Shown: positions 21,586-32,862, counted from the stretch's first letter. The stretch: 64,000 nt of DNA from Trifolium pratense (GCF_020283565.1 NC_060063.1:3122563-3186562), one strand, 5' to 3'. Numbers and translations: made by a program. Notes: generated from the sequence alone by a model not told the origin.

Positions 21586-24266
21586 TGTAACACCCAAACC
21601 CGTTAATTAATTAACTCTGCCTTTATAAAATCTTTTTATAAAATACGCAGCTTGAAAATTGAAAATATGTTTATAAAGCGCTGGTTTGAATACTACAAGC
21701 TTCATTCAAAGATAATACTAATACAATTAATTAGTAAAATGTTTGAATAAACAACACAAATCTTCGCATCGACACGATGCGTCATTAGTCATACAAAATA
21801 GATACATTTTCAAAATGAAACTAAACCAATCAGAGTGTTCTCAAAGGACTCTATATAGATATAAAACCCCTTTTTCCCGTGTCTCAATCAGAGCAGAGCT
21901 TCACCATTTCACTCGGACGAGGCTAACACATAACCTGTCAACCTGGACCCCCAAAGGTCCAGCAATTACACATAGCAGAGAGTTAGAAAACATAAACATA
22001 AATATAAGTGTGAGTAGTATACTACACACTTCACACGCTATCATACATTTCTAACTCACGCACATACATCGTCAAATACGACTACCAATTAATCATTCAT
22101 TTACAAACACACCAATCATATAGTTTCACGTCTTCTCGGACACTACCAAAGTGTTCATTTTATAGTCATGACGGACTCTACACTTGTTCATTTTATAGTC
22201 ATGACGGACTCTACACTTGTTCATTTTATAGTCATGACGGACTCTGCTCACACACCAAGACATGGCAACAATCACAGTATTAAACAATTAGTAAATACCA
22301 AAGCTTAACACATACGGAAAACACATTACAATCCAATCAGATAATGTCACATAACAATTATCAAGTTTATGCACATTTACCCTAATGCAATCTCATGCCA
22401 TTTACTCATGTCATGTCCCCTAGACACAACTAATGCATGTGGTACCATTTCCACGTTGTTCAGATTTTAGTCATGACGGACTGTTCAGATTATAGTCATG
22501 TACGGACTGTTCAGATTATAGTCATGCACGGACTCTACATCAGTTTTACATCATGCAGGATGCTGTCAGTTTTACATCATGCAGGATGTTCGTCACCCCA
22601 TTTAAGATGAACTAACAGTTTTACATCATGTTGGATGCTGGCCAACTTAGACCATCTCATTCAGTTTTACATCGTTGCTGGATGGTGTCAGTTTTAGATC
22701 ATGCAGGATCATCATCAATACAGTTTTTAAATCATGTCGGATCTCGGTTATCATCAACCATCTCACTCATAAAGAGGAGTCACACAGTTTTATATCATGT
22801 TTGGATATGGGTTCCAGATCTCGGATAACATAATCCCATCTTCGACCACTTTTCATAAACATAAACGATTTTCATCAATTATTGGAATTCACATGATTCC
22901 CATAACACAATTATTCATGAATGCATGATTACTTTTAAACACATCAAATACATGACGCTATCTAGCTCGAAGCTATTCATTCACTGATGCGGAAACATAA
23001 TTCCAACATCTAACACATTAGGATAACACAATATCCTATTACTCAATTCATAATTATTCACATGATAATTATCTGCATACTCATTTTTATACACACAAGG
23101 TTTCATTTACACTTATGTCATAAAACATACATCATTCTCTTATCATTGCAAATTAATGCTAAAACATATACATACTCACTTTAAGCTACAACTTATTGCA
23201 TACACGTTTATCAATCATATAACGATTAACAATAAGCATTAACAGTATCAACATGTATCAACAATCATGTAAGGATACCCTTAAACCATGTTATAAGTGC
23301 CTAATTACACTTATAAACATCAACAAAATTGCTGTCACAGAGGCCTTCGCTAAGCGAGGGCTTAGCGAGACATGGCGAACCTCACCAGGAAGTCACCTGC
23401 TCATGGCGAACATTGGCGAGCTTCAGCGAACATGTTCGCTACAGCGAACTCCTGGTCGCTTAGCGAACTACACCAGAAAAGAATATCTGTTCTTGAGTTT
23501 TCTAAGGCGGTTTAACATGGAATCCACTCAAAAATCCATCTAGACATGTTATAAATTCTTATAAACAGCTAATTCAAGCGTATATGGTACCTATGAACAT
23601 TAATTAACACTCACAAACACCCACATACATCACACTTACAAATTCATACCAATTTCTTGCATTTTAAGCAAGTTTAACAAAGCATGCAAATCATTGATCA
23701 AACATCTACATATACCCACTTTCAACTCCCCAAAGTTGTTTACCTCATCTACCATGAGTTCACTACACATGTTAGGATCAAAAGAATCCATTTTCCATTA
23801 AGAAAGTCACCCACAAAACCCACAAGAAAATAGAGTGGAAAGAGTTTGGGAATGGAGGAATCGACATCCTCCCCTCTTTCGAATCACTCACGAATATGTA
23901 ATCTAACTCTCGTACCTTAGCTCGACGAATCCACAAGCTTGATCTTCTCTTTCTCTCCCACGAGCTCCTCTCTTTCTCTTTGGCTCTTGCCCTAGCTCTC
24001 AATCTTCCTTTCTCATGAAACATAAATTATGAGACTATTCATGGTTTGACTTGCTACTTATAGCTCTCTCTATTCTCATGGATCAAAGCCCAATTGGCTA
24101 AGCCCAATAACCACTTACACGCCCCAAGGCCCAATCAACATAACTTCTCGCTCATTAACTTACGTTCTCGCTAAATGATTATTCGCCGCTTAATCATTTA
24201 ATTATAGATCACGCCCTCGCGTAATAAAATAATTAAATAATGAATACTAAATTTTGGGTCGTTACA
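21586..24266 (-). repeat. Right LTR of the gypsy-like element (intact, 5' LTR in element sense)
   Basis: 2681 bp from TGTAACACCC to GGGTCGTTACA. It shows the pre-insertion state for both nested elements: one TTC near 21810 where the CACTA inserted in the other copy, and one CTCTT near 23970 where the Sirevirus inserted. It contains the same tandem arrays and GCGAAC hairpin block as the left copy. Confidence 0.93.
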
Positions 24267-24660
24267 GCTGCCAGAACACAATGGGTAGAACCTATTCTTG
24301 ATGTGGAGCTTGGAGAAGCCATTGGCTTGTTACAGGCTTTAAAATGGGCGGTGGACCTACAATTACACGACATAGACTTTGAGATGGATTGCAAAAGGAT
24401 AGTAGATAGTCTTTATAGCAAAAGAACCTATTTTTCTGATCTTGGAGCTATCTTAGGTGACTGTAGAACTATTTTAGCTTCTACTCTTGTGAACTCTCAT
24501 GTTAAGTTCATCAGGAGACAAGCAAATGAAGTTGCTCATAGACTTGCCGGGGCGGCTACATCGTTAGCTAGTTTCCATAATTTTATTGATATTCCTACAT
24601 GTATTTACGATATTATTATGAATGAAATGAGATAAGCCTTTTACTGTAAAAAAAAAAGAA
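24267..24660 (+). pseudogene. LINE ORF2 remnant, right part (RNase H end and poly-A)
   Basis: Continuation of the LINE broken at 484. After the TSD copy, the frame reads AARTQWVEPILDVELGEAIG, then LQALKWAVDLQ and a C-terminal HVKFIRRQANEVAHRLAGAA, the conserved end of plant LINE RNase H domains. It ends at a TAA (24633-24635), followed after a dozen bases by an A-run (24648-24657), the LINE tail. Joining the halves restores the RNase H domain only with a frameshift, so this is a pseudogene. Confidence 0.88.
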
Positions 24661-24748
24661 GAAAATACTGTGTTTTTTTTTTTCTTTCACGTGGAAGCAG
24701 TATACCACCCATTATTACTTCTTAATTTTTATCTCTCTCTTCTCCATC

Positions 24749-24789
<41 letters not shown>

Positions 24790-27281
24790 AAAAAAATCAA
24801 ACGATTTCAGATTTCCTCTCTTCCTTCCTTAAACCCTAGGCCTTAATTGCGTCAAAAAAAAAACCCTAGGCCTTAAATGAATCCTTTGCCATATATTGAC
24901 TACCATTTAAATCATTTCTTCCTTATTCATCTTCATATCAAATTTCAAAACCACCAATATCACGGTTAGATCTTGACCACCACACTTTTGGAAAAAAAAT
25001 ATCAACATATAAATACTCTTTTCTCTCTCCTCTATAAAATTACAGAGAGAAAGTTAAAGTTAATTGCAGCAAGTTCGTCGGGAACCACCGCACCGAAAAC
25101 CATCTCCACCACATCTATGTCTTCTCTGGTCATCTTTTATATCCATCTATGAGATTGACTTCTTCATATCTACTTCTTTCATACATGCAACAATAATAAC
25201 AACAAAATCAGAGATCAAAAGAACAAAAGAAATCATATATGGGTATTTTTTTCCTTTCTAGATGCTCAAATTAGTGAGAAAAATAATTAATTTATTTTGA
25301 GACCTATTAATTTTTATTTCCAAAAAGTATTTTGCATTTGTTTGTTGTGTAAATTTGATTTTTTTTTTCATTCAAATTTTGTATTGTTATCTTTGTTAAT
25401 ATTTTTTTAGAGATTTTAATAAAATATTTTGTTATTTTTTTTATGTAAATCATAATAAACTTTTTCAATGAGATGAGTAAGTAGTAGTCAATTCTTTTGG
25501 TTTCCTCATAGCAGTAGTCAAATCATCTTTTTGTTAATATATATTTTTTAGTGAAGCAATAATACAATTTTTTTTTTATAAAATCAGTACATCTAACTTT
25601 TCTATGTTTTGTCTTTTGTGTTCTTTGTTGCTTGTAAACATTAATTTGAATAAGTGGAGCAAATGTCAAATCTCACTTGAAGGGGATGGTAAGAAGTCTA
25701 ATACACTACTATTGTCAGAGTATTTATTAAAAGAAGTCTAATATGAAAAGAATACAATTTTTTTTTTTTTTTGGCAATATGAAATTTACTTGACTCTTGA
25801 GAGTTGAAATTTCCTATATTGGTCCCTTAAAAAAAAAAGTCTAAATAGGTCTCTTAAAGAAAAAAAAATCCGAATAGGTTCCTTAAAGACATCTCCGTTA
25901 ATCAGTTTGGTCCTATTTAGACCTCTTTTTAGGGACCAAACTGATTAACGGAGATGTCTTTAAGGGACCTATTCGGACTTTTTTTTCTTTAAGGGACCTA
26001 TTTGGACCTTTTTTTCTTTAAGGGACCAATCTAAAACTAAAAATATTTTTAAGGGGCCATTTTACTAATTAAGCCAAGTTAATAATTATGCACATAAAGA
26101 AAAATCTGCACATATAGTCATATCTCAATTTTATTTGTATTTAATAAATTGTTTATAATATGACTATTTTTATTTTATAAATTTTTTTTCTGTTAAAAAA
26201 AATTTGTTTATTTTTTGGATATTGTTTCTCATTTTCAATCTTTGATATATATGTTTTTCTATGTTTTATTTTACTTTTAAATCAAAATAAACATGATAAA
26301 GCTTGTTGGAGATGAAATGAAGAAACAAAACATTAGTTTTATCTGTCAAAAGATCAGATCTACATCTCAAAGTAGAAAGAAAATTAAACTTTGAGTGTTA
26401 TTAAATCTACATGTTATATTTGTTCACATCTTTGCAATATGCAATTATATAAAATAAACTATTTTCATCATTTCTCTCTATCAAAATAAAGAAAGACAAC
26501 AATAATTTTTTTACAATAAATCGGAAATGATATATCATATTTTATTCTACTACAAAGTTGTAATCTACAAAAAAAAAAAATCAACAAAGTGTTATTATTA
26601 GACAATAAACACAAAATATTGTACCCGTGTATGGTAGAGAGAACAATTTTGAAGTTTCATGCAAAAATATAGAGAAATGAAGAACAAAGTTAGAGAGAAT
26701 AAAAATCAATCAAAAAAAATATGAAGAACAAAGTTAGAGAGAAAGAGAAATCAACAAAGAAAAAATAATATACCTCTAGTCGTATTCTTGTTTCAAATAA
26801 TGATTAATGTTCCTGAAAAATGAGAGGAAACAAAATTGAACATTAGAAAATTGACAAAATGGAAGAGAAAGATGAAGTTAGAAAGATTGAATATAAAAAA
26901 GTGAGATAAAGTAAAAAGATTGTATTGCATATAAAGAGAAAAAGAGTGGGAATACAACATTTGAAATTTGAAATTCAAATAAGAAGAAAGAGTGGGAATG
27001 AGAATTAGACATGTGACAAAAGTAAACTTAAGGGCAAAATGGTCATCAAGCGACACATGGCAGCAGGAGAAGCCATCAGGGCAGAATTGTCTTTTAAACA
27101 GCATATTCTTTTCTTATTTTGTATTTAGATTGAAATAGTTTGAAGTTATGTGCAGAATAAAGGATATTCAGCAATACATATATACATTTAAGAATGATTG
27201 TTGTGAGTGTTTTTAATGTAAATATTTATTTATAAGTATGTTGTAAACTTTTTTTTTTTGCTTTATAAATAAATGAAAAGT
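24661..27281. other. AT-rich intergenic stretch
   Basis: No gene is supported here. It holds a (TC)n microsatellite at about 24755-24786, a duplicated AAACCCTAGGCCTTAA at about 24832 and 24863, the foldback MITE at 25819-26029, and a short direct repeat GAAGAACAAAGTTAGAGAGA near 26680 and 26722. Remaining sequence is low complexity. Confidence 0.6.
25819..26029. mobile_element. Foldback MITE (TTGGTCCCTTAA termini)
   Basis: The left arm TTGGTCCCTTAAAAAA...CTCCGTTAATCAGTTTGG is mirrored by CCAAACTGATTAACGGAG...TTAAGGGACCAA, so nearly the whole element folds into one hairpin with a short centre near 25910-25930. Several AAGGGACC units repeat within the arms. It has no coding capacity. The terminal pattern is common in legume repeats whose ends read 'GGTCCCT'; superfamily not assigned. 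Confidence 0.8.
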
Positions 27282-27443
27282 AATGTAAGCTTTTTTTGGT
27301 CCCTGTGAGCTTAACTTAGTTGGTAGGGACATCGCACTATATGTGCAGGAGCTCAGGTTTGAATTCGGGACACTCCACTTATTCACCTTTAAGGTGGATT
27401 TTCTAGCCACTAGGCTATTTGACAAAAAAATGTAAGCTTTTTT
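27282..27443 (+). mobile_element. tRNA-derived SINE with target-site duplication
   Basis: The body (about 27297-27428) begins GGTCCCTGTGAGCTTAAC. It has a box-A-like TTAGTTGGTAGGGACA and a box-B-like GGTTTGAATTC, then the conserved SINE tail ATTCACCTTTAAGGTGGATT and CTAGCCACTAGGCTATTTGAC ending in an A-run. It is flanked by a near-perfect direct repeat AATGTAAGCTTTTTT (27282-27296 and 27429-27443), as expected from LINE-driven insertion. These are diagnostic of the legume SINE family. Confidence 0.88.
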
Positions 27444-27616
27444 GGACTTTTTTTTTTTCGTTTTTTTTGGAGCATGTTTGTAGCATTTGGAATCAAACAA
27501 TATTGTTTCTTCTTAAGATTGACTATTTTGAATTGCCTCTATGTTTGATGAGAATACTGAATGTGAGCCTCTATGTTTCTATTATGCGTTGTAGCCTGAT
27601 TAGAAAGGTGACTAGG

Positions 27617-27705
27617 ACGTCCCCGTGAGCTTATGCGTTGGTAGGGACATTATATATATTATGCATGAGCCTGGATTTGAACCCCCTCACTATCAAAGAG
27701 GTTCT
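27617..27705 (+). mobile_element. SINE copy, 3' truncated
   Basis: GTCCCCGTGAGCTTATGCGT, GGTAGGGACATTAT and GGATTTGAACCCCCTCAC match the 5' tRNA-like half of the SINE at 27297. The 3' conserved tail is missing or diverged. Confidence 0.7.
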
Positions 27706-28149
27706 CTCCCTTCCAGAAAGTTCAGTATAAGCTTGAGGTTGAGGTAGAGATTAGAGTAATGCATCCTTTGTGATGGTGTAAAAAGTTGTATATATAGACA
27801 AATAAATTTGACATTGAACCAATGAATATGACATTTGACTTTGTCCAGCATAAAAGTCCACGTAGAACACAAAGTTTGCATGCATAAATATAAATACATT
27901 GTACACGTAGATTTGATGTATCTAGACAATAATATAGTCTAAATACATATATTTTACAATAAATCTAACAAGTGGAATGTTTCTTATATATAGGACCGGG
28001 TGGAGTAATTAACTAGGCTCTTCTATAAACAACTTAATTATAAGAAGGATTTAAGAAAAAATTAGTATAAAAATTTGCAAAAAGTTAATTTGATTTGACG
28101 TATTCCTTAACAGTTTATGATGTGAGTTCTTAAAATTACATTTAAGAAT

Positions 28150-28499
28150 ACCGCCAAGAAAAGAAAAGGAGGTCTAGGTGTGCGAGATGCTAGAATTGTT
28201 AATTTAAGTCTCTTAACTAAATGGCGTTGGCGCCTTCTTCAACCGGGAAGGGCACTTTGGAAGGATGTGTTAGTGGCAAAATATGAAACACATATTTTAA
28301 TAAATGTGGATTGGAGTGGTTATAGAATCCCTACAATTGCATCTAAATGGTGGAAGGATATTTGCTCTCTAGAAAAGGTGGCGGAGTCTAAAAATTGGTT
28401 AGTTAAGGCGTTGGTTCGTCAATTGGGTAGCGAAAATTCTACTTATTTTTGGACTTCAATTTGGATTGGTGTAGTACCGTTGTTGGTGCGTTTTCCCCG

Positions 28500-28547
<48 letters not shown>

Positions 28548-29589
28548 TCAAAAGGAGAGTACGGTAAAGGATCTTTGTGAGTTTGATGGGGAGCGTTGGA
28601 ATTGGTCCTTCTCTTGGTGTAGGGCTCTTTTCCTTTGGGAGGAAGACCTTGTGGTGCTTTTGAGAGATTTTTTAGGAATGGTGATCTTAACAACGGAGGA
28701 TGATGGTTGGAGATGGGTACCGGATCTGGAAGGTGTGTTTACGATTAAATCTTCTTATTTACACCTTGATGAGGAACTCCGGTCCGGCGATTATATGTGC
28801 ATGATGGTAGGATGGTGGTATTCGAGCATATTTGGGATAGTCCGGCGTCGTCTAAAGTCATTGCCTTCTCGTGGCAACTTCTACATGATCGGATTCCAAC
28901 CAAGAGCAACCTTGTTTTGCGGGGAATTTTGTCTTCGGATGCTCCTTGGGAGTGTTTGGGGTGTGTTGGAAATGCCAAGTCACCCATTCACCTCCTTTTG
29001 CTTTGCCCGTGTGCTTTGATGGTGTGGTACGATATATTTAATTAGGTGGCTCGGGTTAGTGATTGTCATCCCTTTTTCGTTGTTTTCTCTTTTTGAGGTG
29101 ATGCGGGCGTCGGCTTCTAATGACAAGGTTTGTAAGGGATTTATGATGATATGGCATGCAACACTTTGGTCCCTTTTGAAGGCTCGGAATAGCTCTATAT
29201 TCGCGAATGGATCTTACGTCCCTAAGGAGATGGTGGAAGAGATTAAAGTGTTGAGCTGGAAATGGAGTTTATCTAGATTAAAAGTGTCCTCTTGTATGTT
29301 TTATGAATGGACTTGGGATCCCGAAAATTGCTTACGGCGCTAATTCGATATGTTTTTTTTGGTGGTGTCTTTCTTTTGGTGTCTGTTTGCTTTAGTTTTG
29401 ATTTTTAGAGTTTGTTGTTGTTGCTGTTTTGGGCGTTAGTTGCCTGCTCTGTGGTGCTGTATTGCTGCAGAGTGGAACAGGCCTGGCTTTGTATTGAATA
29501 GGGGATTATGTCTGTTAATTTTTATAGCTACTCTAGCTTTTCTTGTTCTAGAGGAAGCCTAATAATATTTTGCTGATTAAAAAAAAAAT
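28150..29589 (+). pseudogene. Second LINE remnant (RT tail, zf-RVT, 3' UTR, poly-A)
   Basis: The frame GGLGVRDARIVNLSLLTKWR matches the region after the reverse transcriptase in plant LINEs. At about 28855 the reading frame shifts to IAFSWQLLHDRIPTKSNLVL and CLGCVGNAKSPIHLLLLCPC, the zinc-binding zf-RVT motif, then shifts again to a C-terminal KVLSWKWSLSRLK ending at TAA 29341-29343. A 3' UTR-like G/T-rich stretch runs to an A-tract at 29579-29589. A (CT)n run interrupts the coding part at 28503-28546. It is a 5'-truncated, dead copy of a different LINE clade from the one at 1-484, since no RNase H is present. Confidence 0.85.
28503..28546. repeat. (CT)n microsatellite inside LINE remnant
   Basis: About 22 CT units inside the decayed LINE frame, replacing part of the expected protein and encoding a run of Leu-Ser. 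Confidence 0.9.
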
Positions 29590-30217
29590 TAATACTCCTT
29601 CTTGTGGTTTAAATTATGGGTCATTTTGGAAAAAAAGTTGTAACCTAAATTATAAATCAATTTTATAATACCAATAAAATATATGTTATTTTTCGTACTG
29701 TATTATTATCTAATCATTACTCTTATTTTCAATTTTTTAATTAACTGTTTCCAAAACACCAATGAAAAATAATTTTCTTTTAATAACTGATAATTTATAT
29801 TTTTACTAGATTGAATTTCTATTCATGTAATAATTGCTACTACTAGCTATTTCAACTATGATATGACCATTTCCTTGTATTTATATATTGAAATTTATAA
29901 AATTTAAATTTTTCTTTTTAGAATATAATATTGAAAGTGAATTCTGTCTTAGTTTCTGAGCTACTATATATCATAATTAATTCTCTTTCTTTCATTTTAC
30001 AAGCACCTGTTTTTTCAAAGCAAATGCAATTTTCATATTTTTTTTATGCTTAACTTGGTCCAATAACACTTTTAATTAATAAATAAATATGTCTAATACG
30101 CCTCATCGATGCATTATTTCTACATATAGTCTTTTTGTCATCATTCAACCAATCAACCCTATAATTTTTCTTTTCAGATGTTTCACATTTGTATCATGAA
30201 AGGGTAAAAGAGAAATA

Positions 30218-30288
<71 letters not shown>

Positions 30289-30530
30289 AAGATTCGTAAA
30301 AAAATATTTTGCTCTAATATGACCATTCAAGATTTTTATATGAAATATTAGTTAGACCTAAAGTCAAGTAATCATCTATAAAAAAAAAAAAAAAGTCAAG
30401 TAATCAATTCAATGAGCTATAATGACAAACATAACATATAGATATACCTAAGAGACATTTAAAAATAATATAATTTATCATAAAAAAAAAATAATAATAA
30501 TAATTTTATATATGAATGAATTTTTTTCAT
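29590..30530. other. Intergenic, upstream of the NCR gene
   Basis: Extremely AT-rich DNA without a supported gene. A (TAA)n microsatellite of about 68 bp occupies 30218-30286. A short duplication AAAGTCAAGTAATCA occurs at about 30360 and 30393, within 230 bp of the NCR start. Confidence 0.6.
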
Positions 30531-30531
30531 A

Positions 30532-30540
30532 CTATAAAAA
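30532..30540 (+). promoter_or_regulatory. Probable TATA box of the NCR gene
   Basis: CTATAAAAA lies about 45 bp before the ATG at 30584, a spacing that suits the very short leaders of NCR genes. Position-based inference. Confidence 0.5.
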
Positions 30541-30583
30541 TGATCATACCATTTTCTATTTCTACATGAAAACAAAAACAAAT

Positions 30584-30874
30584 ATGGCAGAAATTCTAAA
30601 GTTTGTTTGTGTTATGATTATTTTTCTTTTCATCATGTGTACCATTGTAACTGATGGTAAGTCTATATTCTCAAAAATAATAAATAATAATAATCTAAAT
30701 TTCTTTTTTATTTATCTTATATACAATGTATCATTTCATATTACTACCATTCATTTTTCCTATTTGACAGGAATTGATTACTGTGAAACTGATCTCGACT
30801 GTCCTAAACCTCCAAATCTCCCAGATGAATTCAGAATTTGCAGTGATGGTGTTTGTCTATGTATGCAGTTCTAG
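30584..30874 (+). CDS. NCR: Nodule-specific cysteine-rich (NCR) peptide, five-cysteine form
   Basis: A two-exon gene: 30584-30656 and 30771-30874. The intron begins GTAAGT, ends TTTGACAG and is phase 1, placed right after the signal peptide as in NCR genes. Exon 1 encodes MAEILKFVCVMIIFLFIMCT plus IVTD, a hydrophobic secretion signal. The mature peptide has Cys in the pattern C-x5-C-x12-C-x4-C-x-C, with the family's CETDLDCP start and CSDGVCLC end. NCR peptides enter the symbiosome through the nodule secretory pathway and drive bacteroid differentiation in IRLC legumes. The usual third of six cysteines (after the CP motif) is absent, replaced by a Pro-rich segment, leaving an odd number. The length, about 58 residues as spliced, is normal. 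Confidence 0.88.
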   Translation: MAEILKFVCVMIIFLFIMCTIVTDGKSIFSKIINNNNLNFFFIYLIYNVSFHITTIHFSYLTGIDYCETDLDCPKPPNLPDEFRICSDGVCLCMQF

Positions 30875-31124
30875 AGATTAAGTTTAAAAATAATAATTTT
30901 AAGAGTATAATTTTTTGTAATAATAATGTTGGTATTTTTTTTATTTTTTATATTTCTCTCATTCTCTCACACTTCAATCTTTGTTTGTCAGTTTTAGGGG
31001 TGATCTACACATAAAATCTCGATCCAAGTCTAAGAGAAGGGTACAAAAGTCTTTTTGGCACAAGGATTTTAAACTCAAAATAAAAAATAAAAATAAACTT
31101 GTTATATTTTATGACTATTGTTTC

Positions 31125-31700
31125 TAATTCCTCCAAGAGGCCATTGGCCCAAGTGTTGTTTAAGTATTATGTGTAGATGTTGTCTCTCCCAACTCCGTAT
31201 TTCTTTTATATCTCCCTGAATTTCCAATTTTGTCTTTGCAAATAAATTCTGGTTTATAAAAATCGAAATTTACTCTGAATTTGTACTAAAAAAATTCGGT
31301 TTCTGCAAACCGATGTTTTTTGTAAGGGCAAAATTGGAATATTTGGAGTATAAAAGAATCACGGGGGGTCGGAAGAGAAAACATCTTATTTGTATTTCCT
31401 CCAAGAGGCCCATGGCCCAATTGTTATTAGATCCACTATGGAAACCCTAGCTATATATATATATATATATATTGTATTGCAGCCTCACTCTTGAGGTTAT
31501 GAATAAAGTTATATTTTATGTTATCGGTTTAAATTTTATGTCTTTTAGTCCTCTAGCATAAGTGCATAACCCTAGTTTGTCACTATAGCTGGACAACAAG
31601 TTAACATTGGTGTGCTTTCATCTTATTGTTATTCAATGGCTCCTAAAAATACAACCTCTAAATACTTAGAGGATTGGGAAAAAAATGACGTATCATAATT
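31125..31700 (+). mobile_element. LTR retrotransposon fragment with nested foldback
   Basis: CCTCCAAGAGGCCATTGGCC at about 31130 recurs in diverged form at about 31398, flanking a 240-bp foldback insertion. The following sequence has a (TA)n run, CTCACTCTTGAGGTTATGAA, and then an LTR-end-like AAGTTAACATTGGTGTGCTT and ATGGCTCCTAAAAATACAAC (31636) resembling the start of a gag. The open frame ends within about 60 bp. This is a truncated relic. Confidence 0.5.
31159..31392. mobile_element. Foldback MITE nested in LTR fragment
   Basis: The left arm GATGTTGTCTCTCCCAACTC...CCAATTTTGTC is inverted at the right arm GGCAAAATTGGAATATTTGG...GAGAAAACATC. Arms are about 60 bp and diverged; the centre includes AATTCGGTTTCTGCAAACCG. 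The exact ends are uncertain. Confidence 0.55.
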
Positions 31701-32320
31701 GATATATACATACTTAAAAATTAGAGATGAATTTAGAAAATAGTTATTTTTAAGGGTTAGAACTCAAAGATTATTGCAAACATACATTTTTAGTATGAGA
31801 AACAATATTTGTCTCATCTACTATCTGTGTTAATTTTTATCAGGCATGCTATTACAACACAAATTCAAGACACAAAGTTGACATGTATATTTTCTCTCCC
31901 CTCACAAGCACGCATATCAAGATATACAAGTAATATTAAAAAAAAACAAAAAAAGTATATTTATTGTATATTTGTCAAAGATATGTGTCTAGATAATATT
32001 TTCCTAATTTTATTAAACTAAACTTATTTACTATTATTAAAATAATAATACTACATTGAAAAGTGTGAGAGACGTTCAATTTGAAACCAATCACTTTTGC
32101 TAAAACGATTCATTTTGAACCAGAGGAAATAGAAAATATAACGATTCAAGTTTGATTATTTATTTGTTTTGTGTGTTTGACTTAAGATTTACAAAATAAA
32201 GAACAATCATGATGTTAAAATTAGAAGCACAAATAGTCAAGACACTACGAGAGGTTAATTTCAATGAATCAAATATTTTCTCAATGAGAGGTAACCTTAA
32301 TTGAATGGGTAATGTTACGG

Positions 32321-32680
32321 TAAGGTGGTCCACCGTGGACAAGTGATCTACTGAATATGAATTTTATAAAATTTACTATTGGATTGAAAGTTTATATTGT
32401 ATAGATCATCCATAAATTTTTTAAATTTTTTTGAAAATCATTTGATGTGTTATTGAGACCCATCAAGATTTATGTTATTTAATAAACCATTAATCTTAAT
32501 GTGTTTCAATTACATATCAAATGGTTTTCAATTTTTCTAAATTTTTCTATGGATGATCTATATGATCTAAACTTTCAATTCAACGGTGAATTTTGTAAAA
32601 TTCGTATTCGTTATAATGTTATTCGTGACTGGTCCACCATGGACCACTTGATGAAGCGGTCATATTAGAATTTACCTATG
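32321..32680 (+). mobile_element. Long-palindrome foldback element, copy 1
   Basis: The left half (GGTGGTCCACCGTGGAC, ATTGGATTGAAAGTTTATAT, GATCATCCATAAATTTTTT, CATTTGATGTGTTATTGAGA) is inverted in the right half (CATATCAAATGGTTTTCAAT, CTATGGATGATCTATATGAT, TTTCAATTCAACGGTGAATT, GGTCCACCATGGACCACTTG). Practically the whole 350 bp can fold on itself. It has no ORF. A second copy in the opposite orientation lies at 41828-42182. Confidence 0.8.
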
Positions 32681-32736
32681 TATCTAATGGTAATGTGTTA
32701 AAAAGTGTGTTAAAGGGAGTGACTCTAGTACTTACA

Positions 32737-32862
32737 GTCCCGTGAGTTTAACTGAGTTGACAGAGACATTGTATTATATGTCCATGAGACCGGGTTTGAA
32801 CTCCGATCATCCCACTTATTCACCATAAGAGTGAAATTTATAGCTATTTGGCAGAAAAAAAA
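32737..32862 (+). mobile_element. SINE copy
   Basis: AGTCCCGTGAGTTTAACTGA, GACCGGGTTTGAACTCCGAT (box B) and CCCACTTATTCACCATAAGA, ending TAGCTATTTGGCAG plus A-run, match the SINE at 27297 with more divergence. Confidence 0.75.

Larger units (their letters stand above)
485..24266 (-). mobile_element. Ty3/gypsy-like LTR retrotransposon lacking pol, with two nested insertions
   Basis: The element is bounded by TG...CA termini and a 5-bp GCTGC duplication (480-484 and 24267-24271). The LTRs are 485-18712 (interrupted) and 21586-24266 (intact, 2681 bp). It reads on the minus strand: next to the right LTR, the reverse complement at 21567-21581 is TGGTATCAGAGCAGG, the initiator-Met tRNA primer-binding site, and next to the left LTR a purine-rich tract (reverse complement AAGTGGGGGAGAAT) precedes the LTR. 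That tract resembles Del/Tekay-type gypsy elements, which is an inference. The 2.87-kb interior has no reverse transcriptase or integrase, so the element is non-autonomous (LARD-like). LTRs differ by about nine substitutions and one 10-bp repeat, so it is young. Confidence 0.88.

Noticed and set aside
27297..27428. Possible tRNA gene from box A and box B
   Set aside because: No cloverleaf, and a conserved non-tRNA tail plus TSD show a SINE.
28180..29019. 279-codon ORF as a host gene
   Set aside because: It is a LINE ORF2 fragment with frameshifts, a CT-repeat insertion and a poly-A end.
30145..30330. 61-codon poly-Leu ORF
   Set aside because: Translation of the (TAA)n microsatellite; no coding evidence.
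30512..30874. Unspliced 120-codon version of the NCR gene
   Set aside because: Reads through a clean GTAAGT...TTTGACAG intron; the spliced form matches the NCR family.
31636..31700. Possible gag start as a real gene
   Set aside because: The frame ends after about 20 codons; no further coding sequence.
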